Source of the DNA: Methanolobus vulcani
GTDB taxonomy: Archaea > Halobacteriota > Methanosarcinia > Methanosarcinales > Methanosarcinaceae
Assembly: GCF_900100715.1 (NCBI RefSeq)
Contig: NZ_FNCA01000001.1
Coordinates: forward strand, 186,001 to 250,000
Direction: 5' to 3'
Length of the DNA: 64,000 bases
Under the pieces are notes generated by a model that saw only the letters and a list, made by a program, of their open reading frames with translations, was not told where the DNA came from and searched no databases. This document shows, in pieces, positions 27,927-37,837 of this stretch (position 1 is the first letter of the stretch; every line of letters starts with the position of its first letter). Made by a program: the position numbers and the translations under genes.

Positions 27927-30900
27927 TCAGAATTTTCTTCTTTTCCAGAATCCTATGTACACAACCCCTACTGTACCTAGAACAAATACAGAAGCTATTA
28001 TATCCGAACTTGTAGCTGTAAATCCACTATCGGTGGATGTAGTTACAGTTGCCTCATTTGTCATCTCATAACCTTCAACATAGTTATCAGGAGTGGACTT
28101 TGTAGAATCCTGAACTGGTGTATCAGCATCAAGACCAGCTCCCCCAGAATCTGTCATCGTGCTCTGGTTCGATGATCTGGACCCTGATACCATAGCTCTT
28201 TGGACAGAGTTTAATGAATCATCTTTAACTTTTGCTGAACTTGTGTCAGGCTGTTGCTGAGTCTGGAATTCATTTCTTTGCGTTGCATCGAACATCTTCG
28301 ATTTGTATGCATCTATTACCTGTTGACTGACTCCCGCTGCTGCCATGTTACCCTGAACGAACTCATCCAGCAACGGATTACCACATGTATGGTGGCAGCA
28401 TGTTGCCCCATTATCCGCGACCGATTCCATATATTCATTCACAAGGTTGTTGACAATATCGTCTGAGAACTCAACATAGCCTTTACGATAAGCTTCCAGC
28501 ATCCTACCGGTCATTGACTGATAAGCACCAGGGTTGTTTGCATTGAAGAACTCCCTCATTTCATCGTTTATGTATGTGTTATACACGGTTTCCCACATAC
28601 TATCATCAACAAGATCCGGGTTAGATACTTCCCATCCCCATAGATTGTCCACAAATTCAGACATCATTCTTGCACCGGCATAATCAGATGCCATCATACC
28701 TTCTATCCATTTATCGTTGAGATATCTGGAACGCAGGTTCGTAGTCAGATACTTTTCCATGGTAACCATTCCACTATTAGCAGAATCCCTTGTATCTGAA
28801 ACATACATCTCCGGTGTCTTGCCGGATACATATCTGGTTGCAAGGTTGAGACCTCCGAAGTACTGGAAGAAATCATCATTGTCCAGTGTATCGTAGAGGT
28901 TGGATGAATCTGAATGCACTGAAGCATCAACATTCATAAGGTTCTGTCTGAGAAGATCCGAACACTGCTGACCCCAGAGTTCTGTTCCATAGGCAAATCC
29001 CATCTTACTAAGATAAAGTTCTCCTATCTGGGCCTCGTCATCCCATGTACCACTTGCTTCTATTGCATTGGAAATACCTATCTCATAAGTTCCATCCATT
29101 ACAGCAAAGCAACGCATTGTTGAAACTTGGTCAGCAGTCTCATTATCATAACCGGCTTCAATCAATGCCTGTCTGATTGAGAGTGTACTCTCGTTAACAT
29201 AGTTGCTATAGTTTCCAGCCGGAGCAGTGTTTGCAAGTCTTACAGCCTCATCTATCATCTTTATCTTGTCAGGGAATGCATCTCTCATTCCTGCGGTTGC
29301 ATAGACGACATCAATACGAGGTCTTCCTGGATATTCACCATAACTTGGTGCAAGCTCTGACTCGTTCATTAATGTAAGACCGATTACCTGTTTGGAAGTA
29401 TCGTCCCATACTGGTTTTACTCCAAGTAGGTATAACATCTCAGCTTCAAGGGTTCCGTGATCTCTTATGAATTCCACACCGAACCTTGAAAATGATACTT
29501 TCTGTGGATATTCTCCATATTTATCATAGTAATCCACCAGCAGATCCTCCGCAAGTCTGGAGCCAAGATCCCATGTTGTTGGTGATGGATAAAGTCTTGA
29601 ATCTACTCCATAGAAATTGCGACCTGTTGGTACAGAATCAGTATTCTGTATCGGGTCTCTTCCAGGTCCTGGTGGGATAAAGCCTGCACTTAAAGCATCA
29701 AGTACCCGATCAAGCTCAGTAGCTGATACAAGAAGGTTATCCCTATGTATGATCCCATTTTCAAGCAAAGAAGTAATTGATGAATCATTATATCCATATA
29801 TCATATCCTGTGCCTGTGAAGGAACAGTGTTGTTGGTAACAACTTCCCATACAAGCCAGTCGATCTTTGTATCGTTGAATGGTATTCCAAGAGGGTACTC
29901 ATTTGTATCTGAATAGAAAGTGCTGGATACCTGAGTTTCAAAGCTGCTTCCAAGCATTGACCTTACCATTACAGACATCTGGTCATCCACCGGACCACTT
30001 GCATTCATCGGTGGAACTTCTCCTAGTATATGGAAACCATATGGTATGTTCTCCTCAGAGATCTCTTCCAGATATTCGTGGAGTACATTCTTTACAAAAA
30101 CCTGGAACAGAGTATCGTTATTCCTGTAGGTCTCAACCATGCTTTCATTCACATCGAGATCATTATCCAAATTGAGTTCTATCATCTGATCAAGTATTGT
30201 TTCTCTGTAACCGTTCCTGACCTCATCTGTTATTGCAGGGTCATAGTAAACCTGGATATTTGCTGCAATATCAGCCATATCACCATGAAGACCTCCGCGT
30301 TCAAGAGTTGGTGTAAGGTGGTCTATGATCAAAGCGTTTCCACGGTATTCTGCTGTTAGTCCTTCGCCTACGTTGGCTACGATATATGGATAAATGTTTG
30401 GCAGATCCTGCAAAAGAAGTGGTGCCCAGTCTGCTGTCCTGTTCATACCATATGCAAGTCCAGGAAGCCATTCGTGTGTACCGTGGGTACCAAGATGGAT
30501 AATTGCATCAGGATCCCAGTCTTTGTTAAGCCAGAGATAGAATGCAATGTACTGGTGTGTAGGAGGAACAACGGAGCTGTGGTACAGCACGTTATCATTC
30601 TGAGTAGAACCACGTGCCGGCTGTGGCATGAGCCATACATTTCCACACTGGACCGCCGGGATTACAATATATTTGCCGGTTTCATTTTCCCACATCATAA
30701 GTTTTTTATCTTCCGGGAAATCATCTGCCCAGGGTTCTCCCCACTCATTTATTACATCATCCCTGAGGTTTTGTGGGAGCTCAGTTTCAAACCATTCTTT
30801 ATACTCATCCATTGGTATGAGTTGAATTCCCCACTCAGTTCGATTGTTCACCATTTCTTCAAGAACTCCTGGTGCCCAGGAACCTGCATTTATTCCCTGC

Positions 30901-32237
30901 TCCATGATCATTTCCTGAAGAACTGTTTTGTTCTCCGGAACATTACTCAGAATGTAATCACTTTCATTCATCCTGTTAAGCAGGTTCATCATACTGGACA
31001 TGGTATCCAGGTAACTTGCTCCTACATTGTCCTTACCTGATGGATAGTTGTAATAGATAATACCAACTTTTTTGTCTGCATTGTCCTTGCGCTTGAGTTC
31101 GGTCCATTTGATGGCACGGTTGGTCATCCAATCTATCTGTGCAGCATTTGGCTTATACTCATAGACACCATATTCTATCTGTTTACTTTGTCCAAGTACA
31201 ATATATTCAAAGATACCGTCAATGTTCGGACTGACTGTTTTCCTTACAGCTTCTTCATTAGAGATTCCCCTGTTAGCATCTGCAGGATCTCCTGAATCCG
31301 AATCTGCAACCATACCTTTCAGAACAGGAACATCTAGATCTGTCAGCTCAGTTAGGCCATATCCCTCATACATGCTTACATCCATTCCAAAGCTCTTGAG
31401 AGATATCATACACTGAACCAATGGTTCCCCGTTTTCATCACAATAGTAGCCACTTACATTTAGGAATGTGTCAAAACCAGCTATAACATTACAACCCTTG
31501 CTTTCAAGATCATATATCAGGGCGTTGACAACTTGTGTGTTACCGTCTTTGTAATCAGATTTATGGAACCATATTCCAACACTGGGTTTAGAAGGATCGT
31601 ATGTATAATGTTCGCCATTTGATTGGTTCTGGTACCAGTCCAGATATTCAGCTGTAGTATCAAACCAGTAAGCATCTGCATCCGGGTGATAAAGACCCTG
31701 GGGAAGTATTACTGGTGCTTCACATGCCCAGCTATCTGTAAGTGAAGGATGGTTACCATAATTTTTTGCAAGATATATTATGAAATTTTCAGCATTCGAT
31801 CTCAGAAACTCTTCCTTCATTCCCATATTGAAGAAGTATTTTTCATCGTCACTTCCGTAGGGTTCACCACCACTGAAGTCATAATCATAGATAGAGGTAT
31901 CAATATAACTTGCAATATTCACAAGAGTAGTCCCGCTGGCATTAGCCTTCTCCATTTCATCAGAGAACTCTGCATATTTAGAACCCCATAGCATGTAGGT
32001 GAATATTACATCCTGATTGCTAAGATCAATAGCACTCAGGTTATTCTTTGTTGTAAAATATTGAACATTTATACTTTCACTATACACATTTGCATTTTTA
32101 GCATAATCGATCACTTCTGCATCATCATAGGTGATGAGAGTGACATTCACATGATTTTCATCTGCCACTGCAATTGTTGTTAATGATAATAACAACAGTA
32201 TACTTGCCAATAATATGGATCTTATTTTTACTTTCAT
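27927..32237 (-). CDS. Exported, C-terminally anchored CobN-like protein A
   Basis: 1436 residues from the ATG at 32235-32237, chosen because GGGGGAT lies just upstream and a signal peptide (MKVKIRSILLASILLLLSL) follows directly; an earlier in-frame ATG at 32336 would bury the signal. The body is the CobN/magnesium-chelatase H fold: YYNYPSGKDNVGASYLD, AIIHLGTHGTHEWLPG near residue 580 and an NVGEGLTAEYRGNALIIDH block. In the last block the usual AKRR is changed to AEYR. GATCCHHTCGN is near residue 1279. The tail ends in a hydrophobic helix and GFWKRRKF. CobN normally inserts Co(II) into a corrin ring with ATP from CobST; an exported copy must work differently. It is the last of three tandem paralogues. 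Function unknown. Confidence 0.88.
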   Translation of the reverse strand: MKVKIRSILLASILLLLSLTTIAVADENHVNVTLITYDDAEVIDYAKNANVYSESINVQYFTTKNNLSAIDLSNQDVIFTYMLWGSKYAEFSDEMEKANASGTTLVNIASYIDTSIYDYDFSGGEPYGSDDEKYFFNMGMKEEFLRSNAENFIIYLAKNYGNHPSLTDSWACEAPVILPQGLYHPDADAYWFDTTAEYLDWYQNQSNGEHYTYDPSKPSVGIWFHKSDYKDGNTQVVNALIYDLESKGCNVIAGFDTFLNVSGYYCDENGEPLVQCMISLKSFGMDVSMYEGYGLTELTDLDVPVLKGMVADSDSGDPADANRGISNEEAVRKTVSPNIDGIFEYIVLGQSKQIEYGVYEYKPNAAQIDWMTNRAIKWTELKRKDNADKKVGIIYYNYPSGKDNVGASYLDTMSSMMNLLNRMNESDYILSNVPENKTVLQEMIMEQGINAGSWAPGVLEEMVNNRTEWGIQLIPMDEYKEWFETELPQNLRDDVINEWGEPWADDFPEDKKLMMWENETGKYIVIPAVQCGNVWLMPQPARGSTQNDNVLYHSSVVPPTHQYIAFYLWLNKDWDPDAIIHLGTHGTHEWLPGLAYGMNRTADWAPLLLQDLPNIYPYIVANVGEGLTAEYRGNALIIDHLTPTLERGGLHGDMADIAANIQVYYDPAITDEVRNGYRETILDQMIELNLDNDLDVNESMVETYRNNDTLFQVFVKNVLHEYLEEISEENIPYGFHILGEVPPMNASGPVDDQMSVMVRSMLGSSFETQVSSTFYSDTNEYPLGIPFNDTKIDWLVWEVVTNNTVPSQAQDMIYGYNDSSITSLLENGIIHRDNLLVSATELDRVLDALSAGFIPPGPGRDPIQNTDSVPTGRNFYGVDSRLYPSPTTWDLGSRLAEDLLVDYYDKYGEYPQKVSFSRFGVEFIRDHGTLEAEMLYLLGVKPVWDDTSKQVIGLTLMNESELAPSYGEYPGRPRIDVVYATAGMRDAFPDKIKMIDEAVRLANTAPAGNYSNYVNESTLSIRQALIEAGYDNETADQVSTMRCFAVMDGTYEIGISNAIEASGTWDDEAQIGELYLSKMGFAYGTELWGQQCSDLLRQNLMNVDASVHSDSSNLYDTLDNDDFFQYFGGLNLATRYVSGKTPEMYVSDTRDSANSGMVTMEKYLTTNLRSRYLNDKWIEGMMASDYAGARMMSEFVDNLWGWEVSNPDLVDDSMWETVYNTYINDEMREFFNANNPGAYQSMTGRMLEAYRKGYVEFSDDIVNNLVNEYMESVADNGATCCHHTCGNPLLDEFVQGNMAAAGVSQQVIDAYKSKMFDATQRNEFQTQQQPDTSSAKVKDDSLNSVQRAMVSGSRSSNQSTMTDSGGAGLDADTPVQDSTKSTPDNYVEGYEMTNEATVTTSTDSGFTATSSDIIASVFVLGTVGVVYIGFWKRRKF

Positions 32238-32452
32238 ATTATCCCCCGAAATATTCCTGAACAGGCGAAAACTCCATAATTTCATCATGTTCGGATCTAA
32301 ATCGAATTCACAAAATCTGTTGAAACATGATTTCATCTATTTATCAATAAAATCCTGTACCAACAGGTAAATCAGTGTATTATTTTTCCGAACCACCGTA
32401 TATTAAATCGTATTATATATTAACTCAAAGGTATTGATAGTAATATATAAAT
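32238..32452 (-). promoter_or_regulatory. Promoter and long leader of CobN-like gene A
   Basis: A good TATA box (AATTTATATATTAC on the minus strand, 32439-32452) predicts transcription start near 32415 and an untranslated leader of almost 180 bases. The leader ends in GGGGGATAATATG, the same Shine-Dalgarno context as the other CobN-like genes. A CCGAACA/TGTTCAGG pairing is possible upstream of it, but the loop motif of genes B and C was not found here. Confidence 0.5.
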
Positions 32453-32514
32453 TAATACTTATGAGTTTTAAAACTAACACATGGAACTCATATAAAAGTT
32501 TCGTTTTGAATTAG

Positions 32515-32552
32515 CAAAAAAAAAAGAATGGCACTTTTACAAGAAAAGTACC
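32515..32552 (-). terminator. Terminator after CobN-like gene B
   Basis: On the minus strand GGTACTTTT (32552-32544) pairs with AAAAGTGCC (32538-32530), with one G-U pair and a five-base loop. The hairpin is followed by a run of T residues (32525-32516). This is a strong intrinsic terminator 12 bases after the stop codon. Confidence 0.85.
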
Positions 32553-32564
32553 AAAACCAATACT

Positions 32565-35500
32565 TCAGAATTTCCTTCTCTTCCAGAATCCCAGATACAT
32601 AGCTCCAACAGCTCCTACAACAAATATTGATGCAAAAACATCCGAACTTGAGAATGAAGGACTGTTCGTACTATCGGTATTGGTTACCGTTTCCTGTGTC
32701 ATCTCGTAGCCTTCGATATAATTATCAGGAGTTGATTTTCCTGAATCCTGCACTGGTGTATCATAATCCGTTCCTGCTCCTCCTGTCTCGGATATCATAG
32801 TCTGGTTTGATGCACCGGCAGCCATAGCTCTTTGGACAGAGTTCAGAGAGTCGTCCCTTGCTGTTATTGAACTGGTATCAGGTTGCTGTTGTGTCACAAA
32901 CTCGTCCCTCAGGGTAGCCTCATACATCAATTTATTGTATGCTTGCTGCATTTCAGGAGTGAGTCCTGCTGCCTGCATTTGTCCGGCTACGAAGTCAGCG
33001 AGTTGTGCATTACCACATGTGTGGTGACAACAGGTAACACCATTTTCAACCACCGATCTGACATATTCATTGACAAGATTATTCAAGGTATCATCTGAAG
33101 TTGTCCAGCCACCTTTCCTGATAGTTTCGATCATTCTGGCAGTTACAGACTGATATTGATATGCGTTCTCTTTCAGGAAGTCATCAACACCTATATTCTG
33201 TGAATCCCGGATAAGTGTGTCATATATCTTGTTCCAGTCCGAATCGGAAACCAGATCAGGAGTTGTTGCTTCCCAGCCCCACATATACTCAACTGCTTTC
33301 ATCATCTCCCTGGCACCAGCATAATCATACTCCATCATACCGTTCAACCAGCTTGGATTAAGATATCTGGCAGTAAGCTCTTTACTGAAGGCTTCTTGAA
33401 GAGTAATGACTTCAGGATTATCCACGCTTGTAAAGTCTGCAACAAACAATGAAACGTCAGTTCCACCAAGTGACCTTATAGCCAGACCAAGTCCACCAAG
33501 ATACTGATAGAAATCATCATTGTCGATCAGACCATAGAGGTTTGATGAATCACTGTGTATAGCTGCATCCACATCGACAAGATTGAGCTTGAACACATCC
33601 TCATAATTGTCGCCCCACACATCCGATCCATAAATATTTGACATTCTGGAAATGAACAGATCAGCAATCTCGGATGAATTCTCCCATGTATCACTTGCTT
33701 CTACTGCAGATGTTACACCGGTACCGTATGTTCCTTGGGCTTCACTGAATATCCTTGCTCTTGAAATGTAGTGTGCAATGCTTTCATTGTAACCCAGTTC
33801 AAGCATAGCATCTTCAATTGCAAGTGAATTCATTCTCACGTAATTTGTCTGATTGGTCTCATTGAGATCAGCAACCGTACGAACCGCATTATCCATTAGT
33901 TCAAGCTGGAATGGGAATGTATCACGGTAGAGTCCGGAAGGCACAAGAAGAACATCAATTCTTGGATGGCCAAGTTCTTCAGTAGAAATTACTTCAAACT
34001 CCCCATTAAGCCTGCCTGAAGTTCTCTTTGGTTTTACACCCAGAAGTTCGTATATCTGAGCTTCCATGAGACCTTCGTGACGCATTGTTTCAACAGACCA
34101 CAGAACAAATGACACCTTGGTCGGATATTCGCCATTCTCTGTGTAATATGAATCAAGCCATGCTTTTATCACTTCACGTCCTTGTGCTTCTGTTTCCTCA
34201 TCAGGGATCATTCTCTGGTCAAAACTATAGAAGTTGTTTCCAGTTGGTAACGCACCTGGGTTGCGGATCGGATCGTTTCCTGGTGCCGGTTCAATGTATT
34301 GGGAATTAAGAGCACGCAAAGTCTGACTGATCTCACGGGTTGTCTGTTCCAGATTATCAGCATATTCTAATGCAAGTTCAAGATCTGCTGTGATGGTTGT
34401 GTAGTTATCACCAAACAACTCTATCTGTGCAGTAGAGACATTTACTTCATCAAGCAATGTTGCATTCAATAACAATGTGGCATCAATACTTGCCTCTTCT
34501 TCCCATTCTTCCTGGCTTCCACTAGTCTTTGGAAGAATATCATAGATATGATCTGTGAAATCATCACCAAGCATTGACTTGACCATTGATACAAGTTTGA
34601 AATCCTCAGGTGCAACACCAAAGATATGCAATCCATAAGGCATCAGCTCAGACTGTAATTCATGCAGATATTCATGGAGTACACTATCCAGGAACGTCTC
34701 AAACTCATCATCTGTCATGACAGATAATTCTTCAGTTGAAACCCCAAGATCTTCACCAAGACTTAGGTTATCATAGAGTTGTATGGTACTGTTCCTGTAA
34801 AGCTCCATCATAACGGTATCACTGTCGTCCTTTGCATCATGATAGTTATGGATCTTATCATGCAGTGTCGCAAGGTCACCATAAAGTCCGGCTTCAACTA
34901 TCGGAGGTGTCAGGTGGTCAATAATTACTGCATTACCACGACGCTTTGCCTGTGTACCTTCACCAACATTATCCATGATGTACGGATAGACAACAGGAGT
35001 TTCTGCAACCATGATGGATGGATAATCATATCTCCACAGTCCCACTTCATTACCAGGCAACCATTCCTGAGTACCATGTGTACCGAAATGAATGATGGCA
35101 TCTGCATCATAACCATTGTTGATCCAGAAGTATGTTGCAAGGTACTGGTGTGTTGGTGGAATGGAGTCATTGTGATAAATGAGTGACTCATCAGAAAGAC
35201 CTGCCCTTGTTGGCTGTGGAATGAAATTGATGTTACCAAGCTGGATCGTTGGTATGACAAAGTACTCACCGCTTTCATTTTCATAGGTCATGATATTTCC
35301 AGGAGCTTCACCCCATGTATCTTCAACCTCTTCACGTACACTCTCTGGAAGTTCATTGTACCATACAAGATAATCATCCACAGGAAGTAGTGTAACATGA
35401 CCGCTTTCAACAACTTTTTCCAGTTCTCCGGGTGCCCATGTTCCAACATTCCTGCTGGTTATGAACAGATCAATGAACTCGCTTCCATTTGGAATTGTAT

Positions 35501-37697
35501 CATTTCCAACATCATATCCGGCTGATCTCATACTCTCCAGAAGCAGTGTGAAACTTGAACCAATATCCATGTAGCTGGCACCAATGTTGTTCTTACCACC
35601 TTCGTGGTTGTAATAAATGATGCTTACCTTCTTGTCAGAATTTGACATCTCGCCAAGTTCTGCCCATGCAATGGCCCTGTCACAGATCCATTCGATCTGG
35701 TAATCCAGAGGTTCGTAGTAATACTGCTCCGTTTCTTCATCCTGTTCCCTTCCGGCAATCCAGATGTAATCAGTAAGACCATCAATTTCTGCTTGTGTTA
35801 CCTGCCATGGTATACAACTAACACTCAGTCCCTTGGTGCTGTTGATGTAATCATCTGTTGTCTGATAGTAGTCCTGCACAGCCTTCAAAACCGGAACGTT
35901 GTAAGTTTCCCGGAGATACTCTACACCTTCTTCCTGACTACCATAGTTTAGATAGAATCCTTTCACAGAAATGATGGAATCCACCAGTACATCTCCATCT
36001 TTGAGGAAGTAGTCAACATCATCAGTACACACTGTATATGTTGTGTAAATAACATTGCATCCTTTTGATTCAAGACACCTGATAAGTGCATTCTCGGAGT
36101 TGAACTCAATTTCGGTCTGACCAAATTTGCCCCCTATTATTCCGATAGTAGGTGCTGATTCATTGTAACCGTGATCTGCATACCATTCCAGATATTCCGT
36201 ACTGTCTGAGAATATTCTTGGGAATGCATCCGGATGATAGATGCCATCTGTTGGAATCTCTGGTTCTGCCGGGTCTGCAGATTCTATGTAAACATTACCA
36301 AACATAGCTCCGACCCTGCGGATCCAGTTCTCCATATTGTCGTAACCATCATTATATAGATAATCAGTAAGTATTGAATATTGCTCACTTGACATATCAA
36401 AAGTTGCGATACCGTAGATATCTGCGAGCATTCCGAAAGTACCGATCTGTGCTCCGTTGGCCTGTGCCTCAAGAAGATCATCTTTTATCAGTGGAAGCTC
36501 GTTTGCTCCAACCATGTAAAGAATAATTACATCTTCATTCGAAATATCAATAGTACTATTAATGGCCTCTTCACCATTCATGACATTAACATTGAATCGG
36601 TCTGTGATTATTTTCCTTTCATCCAGTATTCGATTCAGGTAATAAGCACTGGTATCACGATTTATGATATAGGTCACATTCATCTTTGGCTGGATTATCT
36701 CCGGTGTGAAGGTCTCTGTTGTCCATAATCCAGTGAATTTCTGCCCCATTTCCTTGAGCATATTTTCCATGTTGGTCTCGCTGCCCTGTATCCAGAACCT
36801 TTCGATGTCGGTATATTCATCTGAATACATATCCACATTTGTCAGAGTGATATTCTCAGAAAGATTATATCCAATAACATTTGCACCTGCACCACGTGCA
36901 GCATTGATGCTGATTCTCCAGGTGTCATTTACCAGATCCTCTTCCTGTGATTCAATGAAGATGACGCCATAGTTTGAGAAGTTGAAATCATCGGGAACTT
37001 CATCTGTAGAAAGGACAGTTGTATTGAGCTGTAGGTCGATATCTTCTGTTGAAGCGGCGGTAATGAGTGCATCTTTGTTGAAGTCCGTACCAAGGATGAA
37101 CAGGAATTCTTCATAGTTTCTGTTTGAAGTACCCCAACTGTCTGTAATCTCTGAATGATTACCATATTCCTTTGCAAGATAGATCAGTAGGTTCTCAGCG
37201 TTCTCAAGTCCCTTACCTGAAGTATCCAGGTTGTTGAAATAAACAGCTATCGTATCATTTGCATCAATATTATTTGAATCTTCATAATATACCCTGTAAT
37301 CAAAATAAGTAGGTACTGTTGGAATTTTTGTCTTGATGCTCAACAGTGAAGTTCCGGAGTCATGCGCAGACTTTAGCGAATCATTGATAAGTTTATAGGC
37401 ATCACCGGAAACCATACTACAGAATACAACGTCCTGTGTTTCAAAGAAACCATTTTGTGCAGCTTCTATCACATCATCATTTACACATGGGTCTTTAGAA
37501 GAATCATAGTAATTAATGTAAGTGTAATCTATGAGATCACTATATGGATTTGTCTGGCTTGCAATTTCAAGTGCGTCACTTGGCTTATATGCAATGTAAG
37601 TTATGTTTATTTTTTCGTCTTCCGCTGCAGCAACACCTGTTAGTGCTGCCATCAACAATATACTTAATACCAATATCGATTTTATTTTTATTTGCAT
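32565..37697 (-). CDS. Exported, C-terminally anchored CobN-like protein B
   Basis: 1710 residues, longer than usual CobN (about 1250-1350). A signal peptide (MQIKIKSILVLSILLMAAL) is followed by at least two related N-terminal alpha/beta modules: one starting NITYIAYKPSDALEI, another near residue 345 starting MNVTYIINRDTSAYYL. The chelatase core has YYNHEGGKNNIGASYMD near residue 700, IIHFGTHGTQEWLPGNE near 867 and GEGTQAKRRGNAVIIDHL, so the core motifs are the least altered of the three paralogues. GVTCCHHTCGN occurs near residue 1554. The tail has STPDNYIEGYEMT, one membrane helix and GFWKRRKF. The gene has its own leader hairpins and terminator. It probably binds a tetrapyrrole or metal at the cell surface; substrate and direction of reaction are unknown. 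Confidence 0.9.
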   Translation of the reverse strand: MQIKIKSILVLSILLMAALTGVAAAEDEKINITYIAYKPSDALEIASQTNPYSDLIDYTYINYYDSSKDPCVNDDVIEAAQNGFFETQDVVFCSMVSGDAYKLINDSLKSAHDSGTSLLSIKTKIPTVPTYFDYRVYYEDSNNIDANDTIAVYFNNLDTSGKGLENAENLLIYLAKEYGNHSEITDSWGTSNRNYEEFLFILGTDFNKDALITAASTEDIDLQLNTTVLSTDEVPDDFNFSNYGVIFIESQEEDLVNDTWRISINAARGAGANVIGYNLSENITLTNVDMYSDEYTDIERFWIQGSETNMENMLKEMGQKFTGLWTTETFTPEIIQPKMNVTYIINRDTSAYYLNRILDERKIITDRFNVNVMNGEEAINSTIDISNEDVIILYMVGANELPLIKDDLLEAQANGAQIGTFGMLADIYGIATFDMSSEQYSILTDYLYNDGYDNMENWIRRVGAMFGNVYIESADPAEPEIPTDGIYHPDAFPRIFSDSTEYLEWYADHGYNESAPTIGIIGGKFGQTEIEFNSENALIRCLESKGCNVIYTTYTVCTDDVDYFLKDGDVLVDSIISVKGFYLNYGSQEEGVEYLRETYNVPVLKAVQDYYQTTDDYINSTKGLSVSCIPWQVTQAEIDGLTDYIWIAGREQDEETEQYYYEPLDYQIEWICDRAIAWAELGEMSNSDKKVSIIYYNHEGGKNNIGASYMDIGSSFTLLLESMRSAGYDVGNDTIPNGSEFIDLFITSRNVGTWAPGELEKVVESGHVTLLPVDDYLVWYNELPESVREEVEDTWGEAPGNIMTYENESGEYFVIPTIQLGNINFIPQPTRAGLSDESLIYHNDSIPPTHQYLATYFWINNGYDADAIIHFGTHGTQEWLPGNEVGLWRYDYPSIMVAETPVVYPYIMDNVGEGTQAKRRGNAVIIDHLTPPIVEAGLYGDLATLHDKIHNYHDAKDDSDTVMMELYRNSTIQLYDNLSLGEDLGVSTEELSVMTDDEFETFLDSVLHEYLHELQSELMPYGLHIFGVAPEDFKLVSMVKSMLGDDFTDHIYDILPKTSGSQEEWEEEASIDATLLLNATLLDEVNVSTAQIELFGDNYTTITADLELALEYADNLEQTTREISQTLRALNSQYIEPAPGNDPIRNPGALPTGNNFYSFDQRMIPDEETEAQGREVIKAWLDSYYTENGEYPTKVSFVLWSVETMRHEGLMEAQIYELLGVKPKRTSGRLNGEFEVISTEELGHPRIDVLLVPSGLYRDTFPFQLELMDNAVRTVADLNETNQTNYVRMNSLAIEDAMLELGYNESIAHYISRARIFSEAQGTYGTGVTSAVEASDTWENSSEIADLFISRMSNIYGSDVWGDNYEDVFKLNLVDVDAAIHSDSSNLYGLIDNDDFYQYLGGLGLAIRSLGGTDVSLFVADFTSVDNPEVITLQEAFSKELTARYLNPSWLNGMMEYDYAGAREMMKAVEYMWGWEATTPDLVSDSDWNKIYDTLIRDSQNIGVDDFLKENAYQYQSVTARMIETIRKGGWTTSDDTLNNLVNEYVRSVVENGVTCCHHTCGNAQLADFVAGQMQAAGLTPEMQQAYNKLMYEATLRDEFVTQQQPDTSSITARDDSLNSVQRAMAAGASNQTMISETGGAGTDYDTPVQDSGKSTPDNYIEGYEMTQETVTNTDSTNSPSFSSSDVFASIFVVGAVGAMYLGFWKRRKF

Positions 37698-37760
37698 GTT
37701 ATCCCCCGATAACGTGTGATGACACTCCCAATTCTTGCTTGGCGGCTTTTTGGGAGTGTC
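37698..37760 (-). promoter_or_regulatory. Two-hairpin regulatory leader of CobN-like gene B
   Basis: In RNA order, a perfect 11-bp stem, GACACTCCCAA (37760-37750) with TTGGGAGTGTC (37731-37721), encloses the loop AAAGCCGCCAAGCAAGAA. Seven bases later GTTATC-GGGG-GATAAC (37713-37698) forms a second perfect hairpin that holds the Shine-Dalgarno GGGG in its loop and touches the ATG directly. The gene C leader has the same architecture with a different but still paired stem and a similar loop. No B12 box was found. Confidence 0.7.
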
Positions 37761-37803
37761 TTAATTTTATCTAGTCCTATACCCTGGTCATTATTTCACA
37801 ATT

Positions 37804-37828
37804 GTAAAAATAGGCGCAAAAGGCACCT
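37804..37828 (-). terminator. Terminator after CobN-like gene C
   Basis: On the minus strand AGGTGC (37828-37823) pairs with GCGCCT (37817-37812), including one G-U pair, with a CTTTT loop. An ATTTTTAC tract follows. It lies ten bases after the stop codon and resembles the hairpin behind gene A. Confidence 0.7.
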
Positions 37829-37837
37829 AAAACGTTT

